A stretch of 64,000 nt of DNA, taken from assembly GCF_900114345.1 (NCBI RefSeq), contig NZ_FOZJ01000003.1, forward strand, positions 62,001 through 126,000, read 5' to 3'. Every line of letters starts with the position of its first letter. Position 1 is the first letter of the stretch. This stretch comes from Microbacterium sp. cf046. GTDB lineage: Bacteria; Actinomycetota; Actinomycetes; Actinomycetales; Microbacteriaceae. Positions 19,970-27,846 of this stretch are shown here, in pieces. The notes beneath the pieces were generated by a model that worked only from the letters and a program-made list of their open reading frames with translations, did no database searches and was not told the DNA's origin. The position numbers were made by a program, and so were the translations under genes.

Positions 19970-20515
19970 ATGACCACTTTCCCCGCAGACGACCCCGACA
20001 AGGTCCCCTTCGCCGGCATCCTTCCGGCTGCGGCCAAGCCGTTCGTGCTCGGCAACGGCGAGGGCGAGAAGTCTCTCGTCTTCGACCAGCTGTTCTCGAT
20101 CCTGCTGTCGGCCGACGAGACCGACGACCAGTACGGCGCGTTCACGATGGTGGGGCCCAAGGGCGACCGCATCCCCGCTCACAAGCATTTCAAGACCCAC
20201 GAGATCTTCTACGTCGTGGACGGCGAGATCAGCATCTGGATGGATGACCAGGCCGACTACCACACAAAGACCACGCTGACGACGGGCGACTTCGCGTTCA
20301 TCCCGGCGAACGTCGTGCACGCATTCCAGATCCACAACACCACGAAGGTGTTCGGCGTCGGCACCGCCGGCTTCGAGCGGTTCTTCCACGCGATGGGCCA
20401 GAAGACCGACCTCACCGAGCCGCAGGGCGTCTACGTCCCCGACTACCCGACGATGCGTGCCGCCGGCGAGAAGTACTGGACGCAGTTCATGCCCGAGTTC
20501 CAGTTCCGCGACTGA
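19970..20515 (+). CDS. Monocupin dioxygenase, quercetinase-like
   Basis: A 181-residue single cupin. Motif 1 is 'PAHKHFKTHEIFYVVDGE' (two His of HxH and a downstream Glu) and motif 2 is 'GDFAFIPANVVHAF' (third His), giving the 3-His/1-Glu metal site. The C-terminus 'RFFHAMG', with an aromatic tail, recalls quercetin 2,3-dioxygenases. The size fits the single-cupin actinobacterial quercetinases rather than the double-cupin Bacillus enzyme. The start at 19970 is fixed by AAGGAGGT seven bases upstream. It would open the flavonol C-ring, releasing CO and a depside. The esterase gene follows after three bases and a rhamnosidase comes next, both consistent with flavonol rhamnoside use. Confidence 0.7.
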   Translation: MTTFPADDPDKVPFAGILPAAAKPFVLGNGEGEKSLVFDQLFSILLSADETDDQYGAFTMVGPKGDRIPAHKHFKTHEIFYVVDGEISIWMDDQADYHTKTTLTTGDFAFIPANVVHAFQIHNTTKVFGVGTAGFERFFHAMGQKTDLTEPQGVYVPDYPTMRAAGEKYWTQFMPEFQFRD

Positions 20516-20518
20516 GCC

Positions 20519-21289
20519 GTGCCCTCGATCCGCGAGATCGACTTCGCCCAGCCGGCCGGATTCCGTCCGCTGTCGCTCGACCTGCGCACCCCTGAAAACG
20601 CGGACGCACCGCTCGTGGTGTTCCTGCACGGCGGAGGCTGGCTGCGCGGCAGCCGCAAGGTGTTCACGCCGGGGATCTCCGACGCCGATTCGTTCGACCG
20701 CATCGTGGCCGCCGGCATCGCGATCGCGTCGTGCGAGTACCGGCTGAGCGGCGAGGCGCGATTCCCGGCGCAGCTCGACGACGTGGACGCCGCGCTCGCG
20801 TGGCTGCAGACTCACGGGGCCGAGCACGGGGTGGATGCCTCGCGGATCGTGGTCTGGGGGGTGTCTGCCGGCGCGACGCTCGCCGCGCTCACCGCGCTGC
20901 GGCGAAGCGACATCCGTGGCGTCGTGGACTGGTTCGGCCCGGCCGATCTGTTCACGATGGCCGAGCACGACATGGGTGACCCGCCCGCCGAGACCCGCGA
21001 GGCGCGCTGGCTCGGCGCGCCCGCGATCGAGCTGCCGGATGCGGCGCGCCTGGCGAGTGCTGCACTGCAGGTGCACGCCGGCGCCCCTCCGTTCCACATC
21101 TCGCACGGCACCGACGACCAGCACGTGCCCTTCGCGCAGAGCGAGGCGCTCGCCGCGGCCCTGTCCGCGGCCGGCGCCGAGGTGGAGTTCCACCCCGTGG
21201 AGGGCGGCAGGCACTTCTGGCAGGGGCTCGCCGACACGGCGCCGGTCTTCGACCGGGCGATCGACTTCACGGTCCGCGTGACGAACTGA
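20519..21289 (+). CDS. Alpha/beta hydrolase (BD-FAE/esterase type), possible depside esterase
   Basis: A 256-residue hydrolase starting at a GTG three bases after the cupin stop. It has HGGGW oxyanion loop ('VVFLHGGGWLRGS'), nucleophile Ser in 'GVSAGAT', Asp in 'ISHGTDDQHVP' and His in 'GGRHFWQG'. This is the carbohydrate-esterase/BD-FAE-like group. Tight coupling with a quercetinase-like gene suggests it hydrolyses the depside product to two hydroxybenzoates. A feruloyl or acetyl esterase on the glycoside is the main alternative. Its 3' end is copied twice more as a tandem repeat. Confidence 0.75.
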   Translation: MPSIREIDFAQPAGFRPLSLDLRTPENADAPLVVFLHGGGWLRGSRKVFTPGISDADSFDRIVAAGIAIASCEYRLSGEARFPAQLDDVDAALAWLQTHGAEHGVDASRIVVWGVSAGATLAALTALRRSDIRGVVDWFGPADLFTMAEHDMGDPPAETREARWLGAPAIELPDAARLASAALQVHAGAPPFHISHGTDDQHVPFAQSEALAAALSAAGAEVEFHPVEGGRHFWQGLADTAPVFDRAIDFTVRVTN

Positions 21290-21350
21290 TACGACTTCAC
21301 GCTCCGTGTGACGAACTGATACGACTTCACGGTCCGCGTGACGAACTGAT
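21261..21350 (+). repeat. Three tandem 30-bp repeats covering a gene end
   Basis: Units at 21261-21290, 21291-21320 and 21321-21350 are nearly identical; the middle copy differs at a few positions. The first encodes the last residues and stop of the esterase. The others are in the same frame and each carries its own TGA. The repeat ends 11 bases before the rhamnosidase ATG. Confidence 0.9.
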
Positions 21351-21361
21351 ACGAGGAAGCC

Positions 21362-23590
21362 ATGTCCGACGCAAAGATGATCGCGCCTGCGAACCCGACC
21401 GACGCTGCCCCGCTGCTGCGACGTGAGTTCGCCCTCGCGCAGGGCCATGGTGCGGTCGTGCGCGCGACCCTGCGCACGAGCGCCCTGGGCGTGGTCGAGG
21501 CCTGGGTGGGCGGCATCCCGAGCTCGGATGAGCTGCTCGCGCCGGGCTGGACCAGCTACGAATGGCGTGTGCGTCTGGTCGAGCACGACGTGTTGGATGC
21601 CGTCGCCGAGCGCACTGTCATCGGCCTGCGGCTGGGCAACGGCTGGTACCGCGGCTGGCTCGGGTTCACCGGGCAGCGCGCGGTGTACGGCGACGAGCGC
21701 GCGGGATACGCGGAGCTCGAGGTGCAGTTCGCGGACGGGCACGTCCAGACGGTCGGCACCGACGAGTCGTGGCGCGCTGGCTCAGGGGCGGTGCGCGCCG
21801 ATGACCTCTACAACGGCGAGACGATCGACGCCCGGCTCCACGATGATGCGTGGCTGCATCCGGGATTCGACGACTCGGGGTGGGATGCCGTGACCGCGGT
21901 CGACTTCGACGAAAGTCTGCTCACTCCCAGGACGTCACCGCCGGTGCGCCGGCTCGGGGAACGCGCGGTGGAGCGCGTCTGGACGTCGCCGGCGGGCAGG
22001 ATGCTCGTCGATTTCGGGCAGAACCTGGTCGGCTTCGTGCGGGTGCGCGTCAGCGGCCCGGCCGGCACCGAGGTCGTACTGCGGCACGCCGAGGTCATCG
22101 AGGACGGAGAGCTCGGTGTGCGCCCGCTGCGCCGAGCCGAGGCGACCGACCGCTTCCTCCTCAGCGGCTCGGACGACGTGTTCGAGCCGACCTTGACCTT
22201 TCACGGGTTCCGCTTCGTCGAGGTCACCGGCTGGCCGGGAGAGTTCGACCCCGCTGCGCTCACCGCCGTCGTGGTCGGCACCGACATCCGGCAGATCGGC
22301 TCGTTCGCCTGCTCCGATCCGCTCCTGAACCAGCTGCACAGCAATGTCGTGTGGGGCATGCGCGGCAACTTCCTGAGTGTGCCGACCGACTGCCCGCAGC
22401 GCGACGAGCGGCTCGGTTGGACCGGCGACCTCGCCGTCTTCGCTCCGACTGCCGCCTTCCTCGGCGACGTCGAGTCCTTCTTGGACGACTGGCTGGTCGA
22501 CACCGAGCTCGAGCGTCGGGCCACCTCGGAGGGGTCGGTACCGGTCGTCGTTCCGAACGTCATGAAGTACCTGAACACCGGCTTTCCCGAGCCCGGTGCC
22601 ACGGCGGTGTGGGGGGATGCGGCGGTCTGGGTGCCGTGGGCGCTGTGGACCGCCTACGGCCACGAGCAGACGCTGCGCGACGCGTATCCGCTCATGACGG
22701 CCCACACCCGCTCGGTCGCCGCACAGCTGTCAACCGACGGGCTGTGGGACACCGGGTTCCAGTTCGGTGACTGGCTCGATCCGGACGCGCCTGCCGAAGA
22801 CCCGGGCAAGTCGAAGGCGCCCGCCGAGGTCGTCGCCACGGCCAGCGCGTATCGCACCGCGGCGCTCATGGTGCAGGCAGCGGGCGTGCTCGGCGAGCAC
22901 GCGGACGCCGGGGAATTCGCCGGACTGCGCGACCGCATCGGCGCGAGCTTCCGCGCGCACTACGTCGAGGGCGGACGGGTGCACGGCGACAGCGCGACCG
23001 GCTACGCGCTCGCCATCGAGTTCGGGCTGCTGGACGGGGCCGACCGGCAGGCGGCCGGAGATCGGCTCGCCGAGCTCGTGCGCGCGGCAGACCACCGCAT
23101 CAGCACCGGATTCGCCGGCACTCCGTTCGTGAGCGACGCGCTCACCGCGACCGGCCACCTCGACGACGCGTATGCCCTGCTCCTGCAGCGCGAGGCCCCG
23201 TCCTGGCTCTACGCGGTCACGATGGGCGCCACGACGATCTGGGAGCGGTGGGACTCGATGCTGCCCGACGGGTCGATCAACCCCGGGGAGATGACGTCGT
23301 TCAATCACTACGCGTTCGGCGCGGTCGCCGACTGGATGCACCGCACCATCGGGGGCCTCGCGCCACTCGAACCCGGCTATCGCCGCATCCTGGTCGCCCC
23401 GCAGCTCGGCGGCGGCCTGACGTGGGCGGAGGCGAGTCTGGAGACGCCCCACGGCAGCGCCGCCGTCAGGTGGGAGCTCGACGGTTCCGCGCTGCGGGTC
23501 GAGGTCACTGTGCCCGAGGGCACGGAGGCGGTGCTGCGGCTGCCCGGCCGTGCCGACGAGACGGTCGGCGCCGGCACTCACGTACGCTGA
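21362..23590 (+). CDS. GH78 alpha-L-rhamnosidase
   Basis: A 742-residue enzyme without signal peptide. It begins in the N-terminal beta domain (Bac_rhamnosid_N-like 'VEAWVGGIPSSDELLAPGWTSYEWRV'), then has the concanavalin-like domain, the (alpha/alpha)6 barrel and a C-terminal beta domain. The catalytic acid motif is DCPQRDERLGWTGD with Glu349; the likely base is Glu628 in 'TTIWERWDS'. It lacks the extra N-terminal Ig-like domain of the second GH78 in the window (31232). It acts in the cytoplasm on imported rhamnosides. GAGGAAG precedes the ATG, and it is the third gene of the cupin operon. Confidence 0.9.
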   Translation: MSDAKMIAPANPTDAAPLLRREFALAQGHGAVVRATLRTSALGVVEAWVGGIPSSDELLAPGWTSYEWRVRLVEHDVLDAVAERTVIGLRLGNGWYRGWLGFTGQRAVYGDERAGYAELEVQFADGHVQTVGTDESWRAGSGAVRADDLYNGETIDARLHDDAWLHPGFDDSGWDAVTAVDFDESLLTPRTSPPVRRLGERAVERVWTSPAGRMLVDFGQNLVGFVRVRVSGPAGTEVVLRHAEVIEDGELGVRPLRRAEATDRFLLSGSDDVFEPTLTFHGFRFVEVTGWPGEFDPAALTAVVVGTDIRQIGSFACSDPLLNQLHSNVVWGMRGNFLSVPTDCPQRDERLGWTGDLAVFAPTAAFLGDVESFLDDWLVDTELERRATSEGSVPVVVPNVMKYLNTGFPEPGATAVWGDAAVWVPWALWTAYGHEQTLRDAYPLMTAHTRSVAAQLSTDGLWDTGFQFGDWLDPDAPAEDPGKSKAPAEVVATASAYRTAALMVQAAGVLGEHADAGEFAGLRDRIGASFRAHYVEGGRVHGDSATGYALAIEFGLLDGADRQAAGDRLAELVRAADHRISTGFAGTPFVSDALTATGHLDDAYALLLQREAPSWLYAVTMGATTIWERWDSMLPDGSINPGEMTSFNHYAFGAVADWMHRTIGGLAPLEPGYRRILVAPQLGGGLTWAEASLETPHGSAAVRWELDGSALRVEVTVPEGTEAVLRLPGRADETVGAGTHVR

Positions 23591-23603
23591 CCGCCTCCTC
23601 TCG

Positions 23604-23656
23604 ACTTGCCCTGTATGCAGAGCGACCACGGCGTGTCGCCCGCATACAGGGCAAGT
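23604..23656. terminator. Perfect 15-bp inverted repeat between convergent genes
   Basis: Arms 23604-23618 and 23642-23656 are exact reverse complements. An inner GCGAC/GTCGC pair (23622-23626, 23635-23639) extends the stem. It lies between the rhamnosidase and the convergent IclR gene; a likely bidirectional terminator. Confidence 0.65.
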
Positions 23657-23694
23657 GGACAGAGCGGACGGCCGTCCTGGCGCGCGCCCGACCC

Positions 23695-24498
23695 TCAGGT
23701 CGATCGCAGCAGGCGGGAGATGTCATCCGCCGTCGCGCGAAGGCGGGTCAGCAGCGGACCCCGGAGCGAGGCGACATCGTGCCGCGAAGAGGCCACGGCG
23801 ATGTTGATCGCGGCGGCCGGCTTCGTCGTGTCGCGCCCGAAGACCGGCACCGACACCGATCGCAGACCCGCGGCGACCTCCTGGTCCTGCAGCGAGTAGC
23901 CCTGCTCGCGGATGACGGCCAGCCGCTCTCGCAGCTCGTCGAGGGATTTCGCGGCGTTGGGGCCGGCGTCCGCCCCGAAGTCGTGGTTGGCGAGGGTCGC
24001 GGCGAGCTCCGCATCGCTGAGGTATGCGAGCAGGAGCTTGCCCATCGAGGTGTACGCCGCGGGAAGCGTGGAGCCGACCTGGATGTTCGCGGTGACGAGG
24101 TCGGAGTTGCGCAGCCGTGCAAGGTACAGCACCTGGTCGCCGACCAGCACGCCGAGGTTGACGGTCTCGCCCGACTCCTCGGCGAGGTGACGCAACGGCT
24201 GCTCGCTCAGCTGCACGAGGCTCGAGCCGCGCAGCGCGGCCGATCCGAGCAGCAGCACCGCAACGCCGGGCCGGATGCCGCCGTCGGGCAGCCGCTCGAG
24301 ATAGCCGCCCTCCTCCAGGGTCGCGACGACCCGGAAGGCGGTCGGCATCGGGATGCCGGTGCGGTCGCAGATCTCGCGCAGCTTGAGCGAGGTCACCGAC
24401 TCGTCGAACAGCCGCAGCACGTCGAGCCCCTTCGCGAGGGCCTCGATGCGGTAGCGACTCGGCGCCTTCTCCGCCTCGGACGACTCATCAGCTTTCAT
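23695..24498 (-). CDS. IclR-family transcriptional regulator
   Basis: A 267-residue protein: winged HTH at about 15-80 ('ALAKGLDVLRLFDESVTSLKLREICDRTGIPMPTAFRVVATLEEGGYLER') and a C-terminal effector domain ('LPAAYTSMGKLLLAYLS', 'GYSLQDQEVAAGLRSVSVPVFG'). It is convergent to the rhamnosidase and upstream of the hydrolase/SDR/FAH operons, which carry matching AAAG-N3-CTTT operators. It is the natural candidate to repress these. Its own start codon overlaps a TTTCA-N5-TGAAA palindrome, suggesting autoregulation. Confidence 0.85.
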   Translation of the reverse strand: MKADESSEAEKAPSRYRIEALAKGLDVLRLFDESVTSLKLREICDRTGIPMPTAFRVVATLEEGGYLERLPDGGIRPGVAVLLLGSAALRGSSLVQLSEQPLRHLAEESGETVNLGVLVGDQVLYLARLRNSDLVTANIQVGSTLPAAYTSMGKLLLAYLSDAELAATLANHDFGADAGPNAAKSLDELRERLAVIREQGYSLQDQEVAAGLRSVSVPVFGRDTTKPAAAINIAVASSRHDVASLRGPLLTRLRATADDISRLLRST

Positions 24499-24507
24499 AG
24501 AGTGAAA
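24493..24507. promoter_or_regulatory. Palindrome TTTCA-N5-TGAAA over the IclR start codon
   Basis: The perfect inverted repeat 24493-24497/24503-24507 covers the IclR ATG (24496-24498). A regulator bound there would block its own transcription or translation. Confidence 0.45.
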
Positions 24508-24537
24508 CCGTATCTGCTCGTACCTGCGCGTGCAATC

Positions 24538-25092
24538 TCACTCCACACGGAACACCCGCAGCTGCAGAGCGAGGGTCGAGTAGTAGCCGACCAGCGCGGT
24601 GAGTTCGAAGACCGCGCCGACGCCGAGAACTGCGGATGCCGCTTCCCACAGCTCCTCAGGCAGGTCGCCGTCCAGGAGCGCCACGGTCACGCGGCCGATC
24701 ACGCCTTCGTCGCCGTCGAAGCCGGAGACCTCCAGCGCGCGGATCGCCTCGAGCTCGGGCTCGCCGAACCCGATCGCCCGCGCGATGGCCTCGTGCGACT
24801 CGCGCTCGAAGGCACTCTCCCAGCGGGCGGCCACGAGCAGGATCGCGAGTTCCCGCATCCGGTCGGTGAACACCGTGCGGTAGCGGATCGCCGCGCCGAG
24901 CTCCTGCTGCGCGGTGCCGACGGCGGGAGAGCGGAGCATCACGTCGAACGGGCCCCGCAGCGAACCGTCGGCGGCGGTGAGGGCGAAATGCTGGGGCCCC
25001 TGAGCGCGAGGGCCGCCGGTGATCGCCGCGTAGAGCGCGCGCTGCTCGGCGGTGAGTTCGCCCGGTGCGAGCGGGCGGATTCGTGGTGCCAT
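24538..25092 (-). CDS. Carboxymuconolactone decarboxylase (CMD)-family protein
   Basis: A 184-residue all-alpha protein. Start ATG 25092 follows AGAGGA; the open frame further upstream runs over the divergent promoter. The family core is 'RMRELAILLVAARWESAFERESHEAIARAIGFGEPELEAIR'. The AhpD-type CxxC is absent (WESAFERESH instead), so a peroxidase-reductase role is unlikely. The retained Glu and His fit CMD-like lactone decarboxylase or isomerase chemistry. It is the first gene downstream of the IclR promoter region on this strand and divergent from the hydrolase at 25195. Its substrate is unknown. Confidence 0.75.
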   Translation of the reverse strand: MAPRIRPLAPGELTAEQRALYAAITGGPRAQGPQHFALTAADGSLRGPFDVMLRSPAVGTAQQELGAAIRYRTVFTDRMRELAILLVAARWESAFERESHEAIARAIGFGEPELEAIRALEVSGFDGDEGVIGRVTVALLDGDLPEELWEAASAVLGVGAVFELTALVGYYSTLALQLRVFRVE

Positions 25093-25134
25093 GCGATTCC
25101 TCTCCGGTGTGGTGCAACGGATGGACAGCCACGG

Positions 25135-25164
25135 TATATTCAACCAGCAAAAGTCACTTTCGTT
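25135..25164 (+). promoter_or_regulatory. -10 element and IclR-type operator before the hydrolase
   Basis: TATATT (25135-25140) is followed by the operator AGCAAAAG-TCA-CTTTCGTT (25146-25164, 6 of 8 half-site positions pair). The block from 25134 is strikingly similar to that at 26098-26128, implying one shared repressor. Confidence 0.6.
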
Positions 25165-25194
25165 TAGTAAATGACTGAGTTCGAAGGAGAGTTC

Positions 25195-26079
25195 ATGCCG
25201 GACACCACCGATCACACCCTGCACGCAGGCGGCTTCGACTTCAGGGTGCGGGTGTATCCCGCGCCCGACCCGAACGGCTCGGTGCTCGTCTGGCTGCACG
25301 GCGGAGCGTTCATGTTCGGCACGCTGGACATGCCCGAAGCCGACCAGGTAGGCCGACGGCTGAGCGAGGCGGGCACGACCGTGGTCTCGGTCGACTACAC
25401 GCTCGGTCCCCTCGACGCGCTCGCCGGCCTCCCGGGGCCCGAGGAGGGCGCACCCGGCCCGAGCCCGGAGCAGTTCGCCGCCGAGCTCGCCGCGGCGGGC
25501 CCGCGTTCGCCGTATCCGACCGCCTCGCTGCAGACCGTCGCGGCATTCGAGTGGGCGCGAGCGAACGCGCACACGTGGGGCGCGGACCCGACGCGGGTGT
25601 CACTCGGCGGCGCGAGCGCGGGTGGCAATCTCTCGGCGGGCGCCGCCGTGCGCCTGCGGGATGCCGGCGGTGACGCTCCGGCATCCCTCCTCCTCGTATA
25701 CCCCGTGCTGCACTCCGAACTGCCCGCGGCCGACCCCGAACTGGTCGGGTTCCTGAACGAGCTGCCCGCCGCGCTGACCTTCCCGCCCAAGGCGATGCGG
25801 GCGATCAACGCGAGCTACCTCGGCGGTGCGTCGCCCGACGACGTGTACGCCTTCCCGGGCGGTCACGACATGCGGGGGATGCCGCGCACGCTGATCGTGA
25901 CGGCCGAACGCGACCAGCTCCGTACGTCCGCCGAGGCGTTCGCGGCCGATCTGGCGCTCGGCGGTGTGGATGTGGCCCTGTTCAAGGAGCGCGGCGCATT
26001 GCACGGGTACCTCAACGAAGTCGGTGACGACGCGGCCGAGCACACCCTTGCGCTGATGGCCGACGTCCTCTCGGATTGA
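25195..26079 (+). CDS. Alpha/beta hydrolase (HSL-like)
   Basis: A 294-residue hydrolase. The ATG at 25195 has GAAGGAG just upstream; ATG 25171 lies next to the operator and has no ribosome site. It has oxyanion HGGA ('VWLHGGAFMFG'), nucleophile Ser in 'GGASAGGN', Asp in 'VTAERDQLRTS' and His in 'GALHGYLN'. It is related to the lipase/esterase family IV but distinct from the one at 10866. It probably cleaves an ester in a plant-derived substrate. It shares its operator sequence with the following SDR operon, and its stop codon lies inside the -35 of that promoter. Confidence 0.8.
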   Translation: MPDTTDHTLHAGGFDFRVRVYPAPDPNGSVLVWLHGGAFMFGTLDMPEADQVGRRLSEAGTTVVSVDYTLGPLDALAGLPGPEEGAPGPSPEQFAAELAAAGPRSPYPTASLQTVAAFEWARANAHTWGADPTRVSLGGASAGGNLSAGAAVRLRDAGGDAPASLLLVYPVLHSELPAADPELVGFLNELPAALTFPPKAMRAINASYLGGASPDDVYAFPGGHDMRGMPRTLIVTAERDQLRTSAEAFAADLALGGVDVALFKERGALHGYLNEVGDDAAEHTLALMADVLSD

Positions 26080-26128
26080 CAGTCGACGGCAGGTCGGATA
26101 CATTCATACAGCGAAAGCAACTTTTGCT
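26076..26128 (+). promoter_or_regulatory. Strong promoter with IclR-type operator for the SDR-FAH-GH43-GH78 operon
   Basis: TTGACA (26076-26081), 17-base spacer, TACATT (26099-26104), then AGCGAAAG-CAA-CTTTTGCT (26110-26128; 7 of 8 positions pair). The operator sits at the transcription start, a classic repression site. Confidence 0.75.
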
Positions 26129-26162
26129 GGATGAACTTTGATCGAATGGCAAGGAGGCGTCG

Positions 26163-26966
26163 ATGTCGGTCACGCCTGTGATGGCAACCTCTCCCGAAGT
26201 CGGCGTGAACGCCGACTGGCTCGGGCTCCACGGTGCGCGGGTGCTGATCGCCGGCGCAGGCGGAATCGGCGGAGCCTGTGCGCTCGCATACGCCCGAGCC
26301 GGAGCATCCGTCGCCGTCGTGGATCGCGACCAGCGCTCGCTCGACGCGCTCGGCGCTGAGCTGGCCGCCCTGGGTGCGAAGCACGAACTGATCCAGGCAG
26401 ACCTGACCGAGCACGGCGCCGGACAGCGCGTGGTCGCAGACGTGCTCGATCGTCTCGGGGGGCTCGATGTCCTGCTGCACGCGGTCGGCATCAACGACCG
26501 CCGCCCGATCCTCGAGTTCACCGAAGACGAGTGGGACCACATCCTCCGCGTGAACCTGTCGTCGGTCTTCGGGCTCGCGCAGGCCGCCGGACGCCACATG
26601 GTCGACCAGGGCCATGGCCGGGTGCTGGCGCTCTCGAGCGTCTCGGGTCTGCTGGCGCACCACTCGCACGGCCCTTACGCCGCGTCGAAGGGCGGCATCA
26701 ACCAGCTCCTGCGGGTGATGGCGCGCGAATGGGCGGCATCCGGAGTCACAGTCAACGCGCTGGCCCCGGGGTACATCGAGACACCGCTCACCGCGGGCGA
26801 GCTCGCCAAGCCCGGCAAGCGCGCCGATCTCGAGAGCCTGGTTCCGGCCGGACGCCTCGGCACCCCCGACGAACTGACGGGCCCCGCGCTGTTCCTGTCG
26901 TCGCGTCACGCCGGCTTCATCACCGGTCACGTGATGTACATCGACGGCGGACGCACGCTGGTCTGA
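26163..26966 (+). CDS. Short-chain dehydrogenase/reductase
   Basis: A 267-residue SDR with a GAGG ribosome site. The cofactor loop is 'IAGAGGIGGACA' and an Asp after strand 2 (VVDRD) suggests NAD. 'LHAVGIND' replaces NNAG; the catalytic residues are Ser in 'LSSVSG' and Y-x-x-x-K in 'PYAASKGG'. First gene of a six-gene operon ending with a rhamnosidase. It may be a rhamnose or keto-deoxy-rhamnonate dehydrogenase, in line with the FAH hydrolases downstream; the aromatic-pathway alternative cannot be excluded. Confidence 0.8.
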   Translation: MSVTPVMATSPEVGVNADWLGLHGARVLIAGAGGIGGACALAYARAGASVAVVDRDQRSLDALGAELAALGAKHELIQADLTEHGAGQRVVADVLDRLGGLDVLLHAVGINDRRPILEFTEDEWDHILRVNLSSVFGLAQAAGRHMVDQGHGRVLALSSVSGLLAHHSHGPYAASKGGINQLLRVMAREWAASGVTVNALAPGYIETPLTAGELAKPGKRADLESLVPAGRLGTPDELTGPALFLSSRHAGFITGHVMYIDGGRTLV

Positions 26967-26993
26967 GACTTGCAGAGACGACAGGAGAGCGAA

Positions 26994-27773
26994 ATGACCC
27001 AGATCTTCCCCCGGTTCGCCGGAAAGACCGTGCTCGTCACGGGCGCAGGCACCGGCTTCGGCGCCGAGATCGCGGTGCGCGCCGCGCAGGAGGGCGCCAA
27101 GGTCGCCGTCCACTACCGCTCGTCGAAGGCCGGCGCCGAGGCGACGCTCGAGCGCATCCGCGAGGCCGGCAGCGACGGCATCCTGGTGCAGGCCGATATC
27201 GGCTCGTGGGACCAGATCAAGCGGATGGCCGACGAGGTCTGGGCGGCGTTCGGCACGCTCGACGTGCTGATCAACAACGTCGGCGACGTCTCGAGCGAGC
27301 AGATGAACTGGGACGAACTGACCCAGGAGGCGCTCGACGCGGTGATCGACATCGACGTGAAGGGCACGCTGCTGATGACCCACGAATTCGGCGAGCGGAT
27401 GCTGAAGCAGGGGCACGGCAGCATCGTGCAGGTCGGCTCCACGGTGATCGTGCGCGGCTCCGCGCGCGCCCCGCAGTATGCCGCGGCGAAGTATGCGATC
27501 CTCGGCATCACCAAGTCGTACGCCAAGGCGTTCGCCCCGGCAGTGCGCGTGAACACGTTCGCGCCCGGCTTCATGGAGACCGAGCGGCTGCTGAACCGCG
27601 AGGACTGGAAGAGCGGTCGCCGTGAGGTGCTCATCTCTCAGACGCCGATGGGCGTCATCCCGCCGCCGGAGTTCGTCACCGGCGCGTGCCTCTGGCTCGC
27701 CACCGACGAGGCCGCGCACCTGACCGGCGGCTACATGCTCGCCGACGGCGGCTTCAACATGGTCGGCGCGTAG
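26994..27773 (+). CDS. Short-chain dehydrogenase/reductase
   Basis: A 259-residue SDR starting at ATG 26994 behind AGGAGAG. The motifs are TGAGTGFG, 'LINNVGD' (NNxG), a Ser in 'QVGSTVIV', and Y-x-x-x-K in 'QYAAAKYA'. The His-Tyr-Arg after strand 2 suggests NADP preference. It differs clearly from the SDR just upstream, so the two probably catalyse successive steps on the same carbon chain. It is followed by a short repeat and two FAH genes. Confidence 0.8.
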   Translation: MTQIFPRFAGKTVLVTGAGTGFGAEIAVRAAQEGAKVAVHYRSSKAGAEATLERIREAGSDGILVQADIGSWDQIKRMADEVWAAFGTLDVLINNVGDVSSEQMNWDELTQEALDAVIDIDVKGTLLMTHEFGERMLKQGHGSIVQVGSTVIVRGSARAPQYAAAKYAILGITKSYAKAFAPAVRVNTFAPGFMETERLLNREDWKSGRREVLISQTPMGVIPPPEFVTGACLWLATDEAAHLTGGYMLADGGFNMVGA

Positions 27774-27789
27774 CGCGTCCCACTACCCC

Positions 27790-27827
27790 GGTCGTTGAGC
27801 GAGCGGCGCAGCCGCGAGACGAAACGC
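27790..27827 (+). repeat. Dispersed intergenic repeat of the GGTCGTTGAGCGAGCG type
   Basis: A 38-bp block beginning GGTCGTTGAGCGAGCG and ending GAGACGAAACGC, with an inner GCGGC-GCA-GCCGC hairpin (27803-27815). From memory, this sequence recurs in Microbacteriaceae gaps. It lies inside an operon, 20 bases before the FAH start. Only one copy is seen here. Confidence 0.5.
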
Positions 27828-27846
27828 CTCTACCAAGGAGAAACCC

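Noticed and set aside
24538..25092. AhpD-type peroxidase activity for the CMD-family protein
   Set aside because: The CxxC pair needed for AhpD chemistry is absent.
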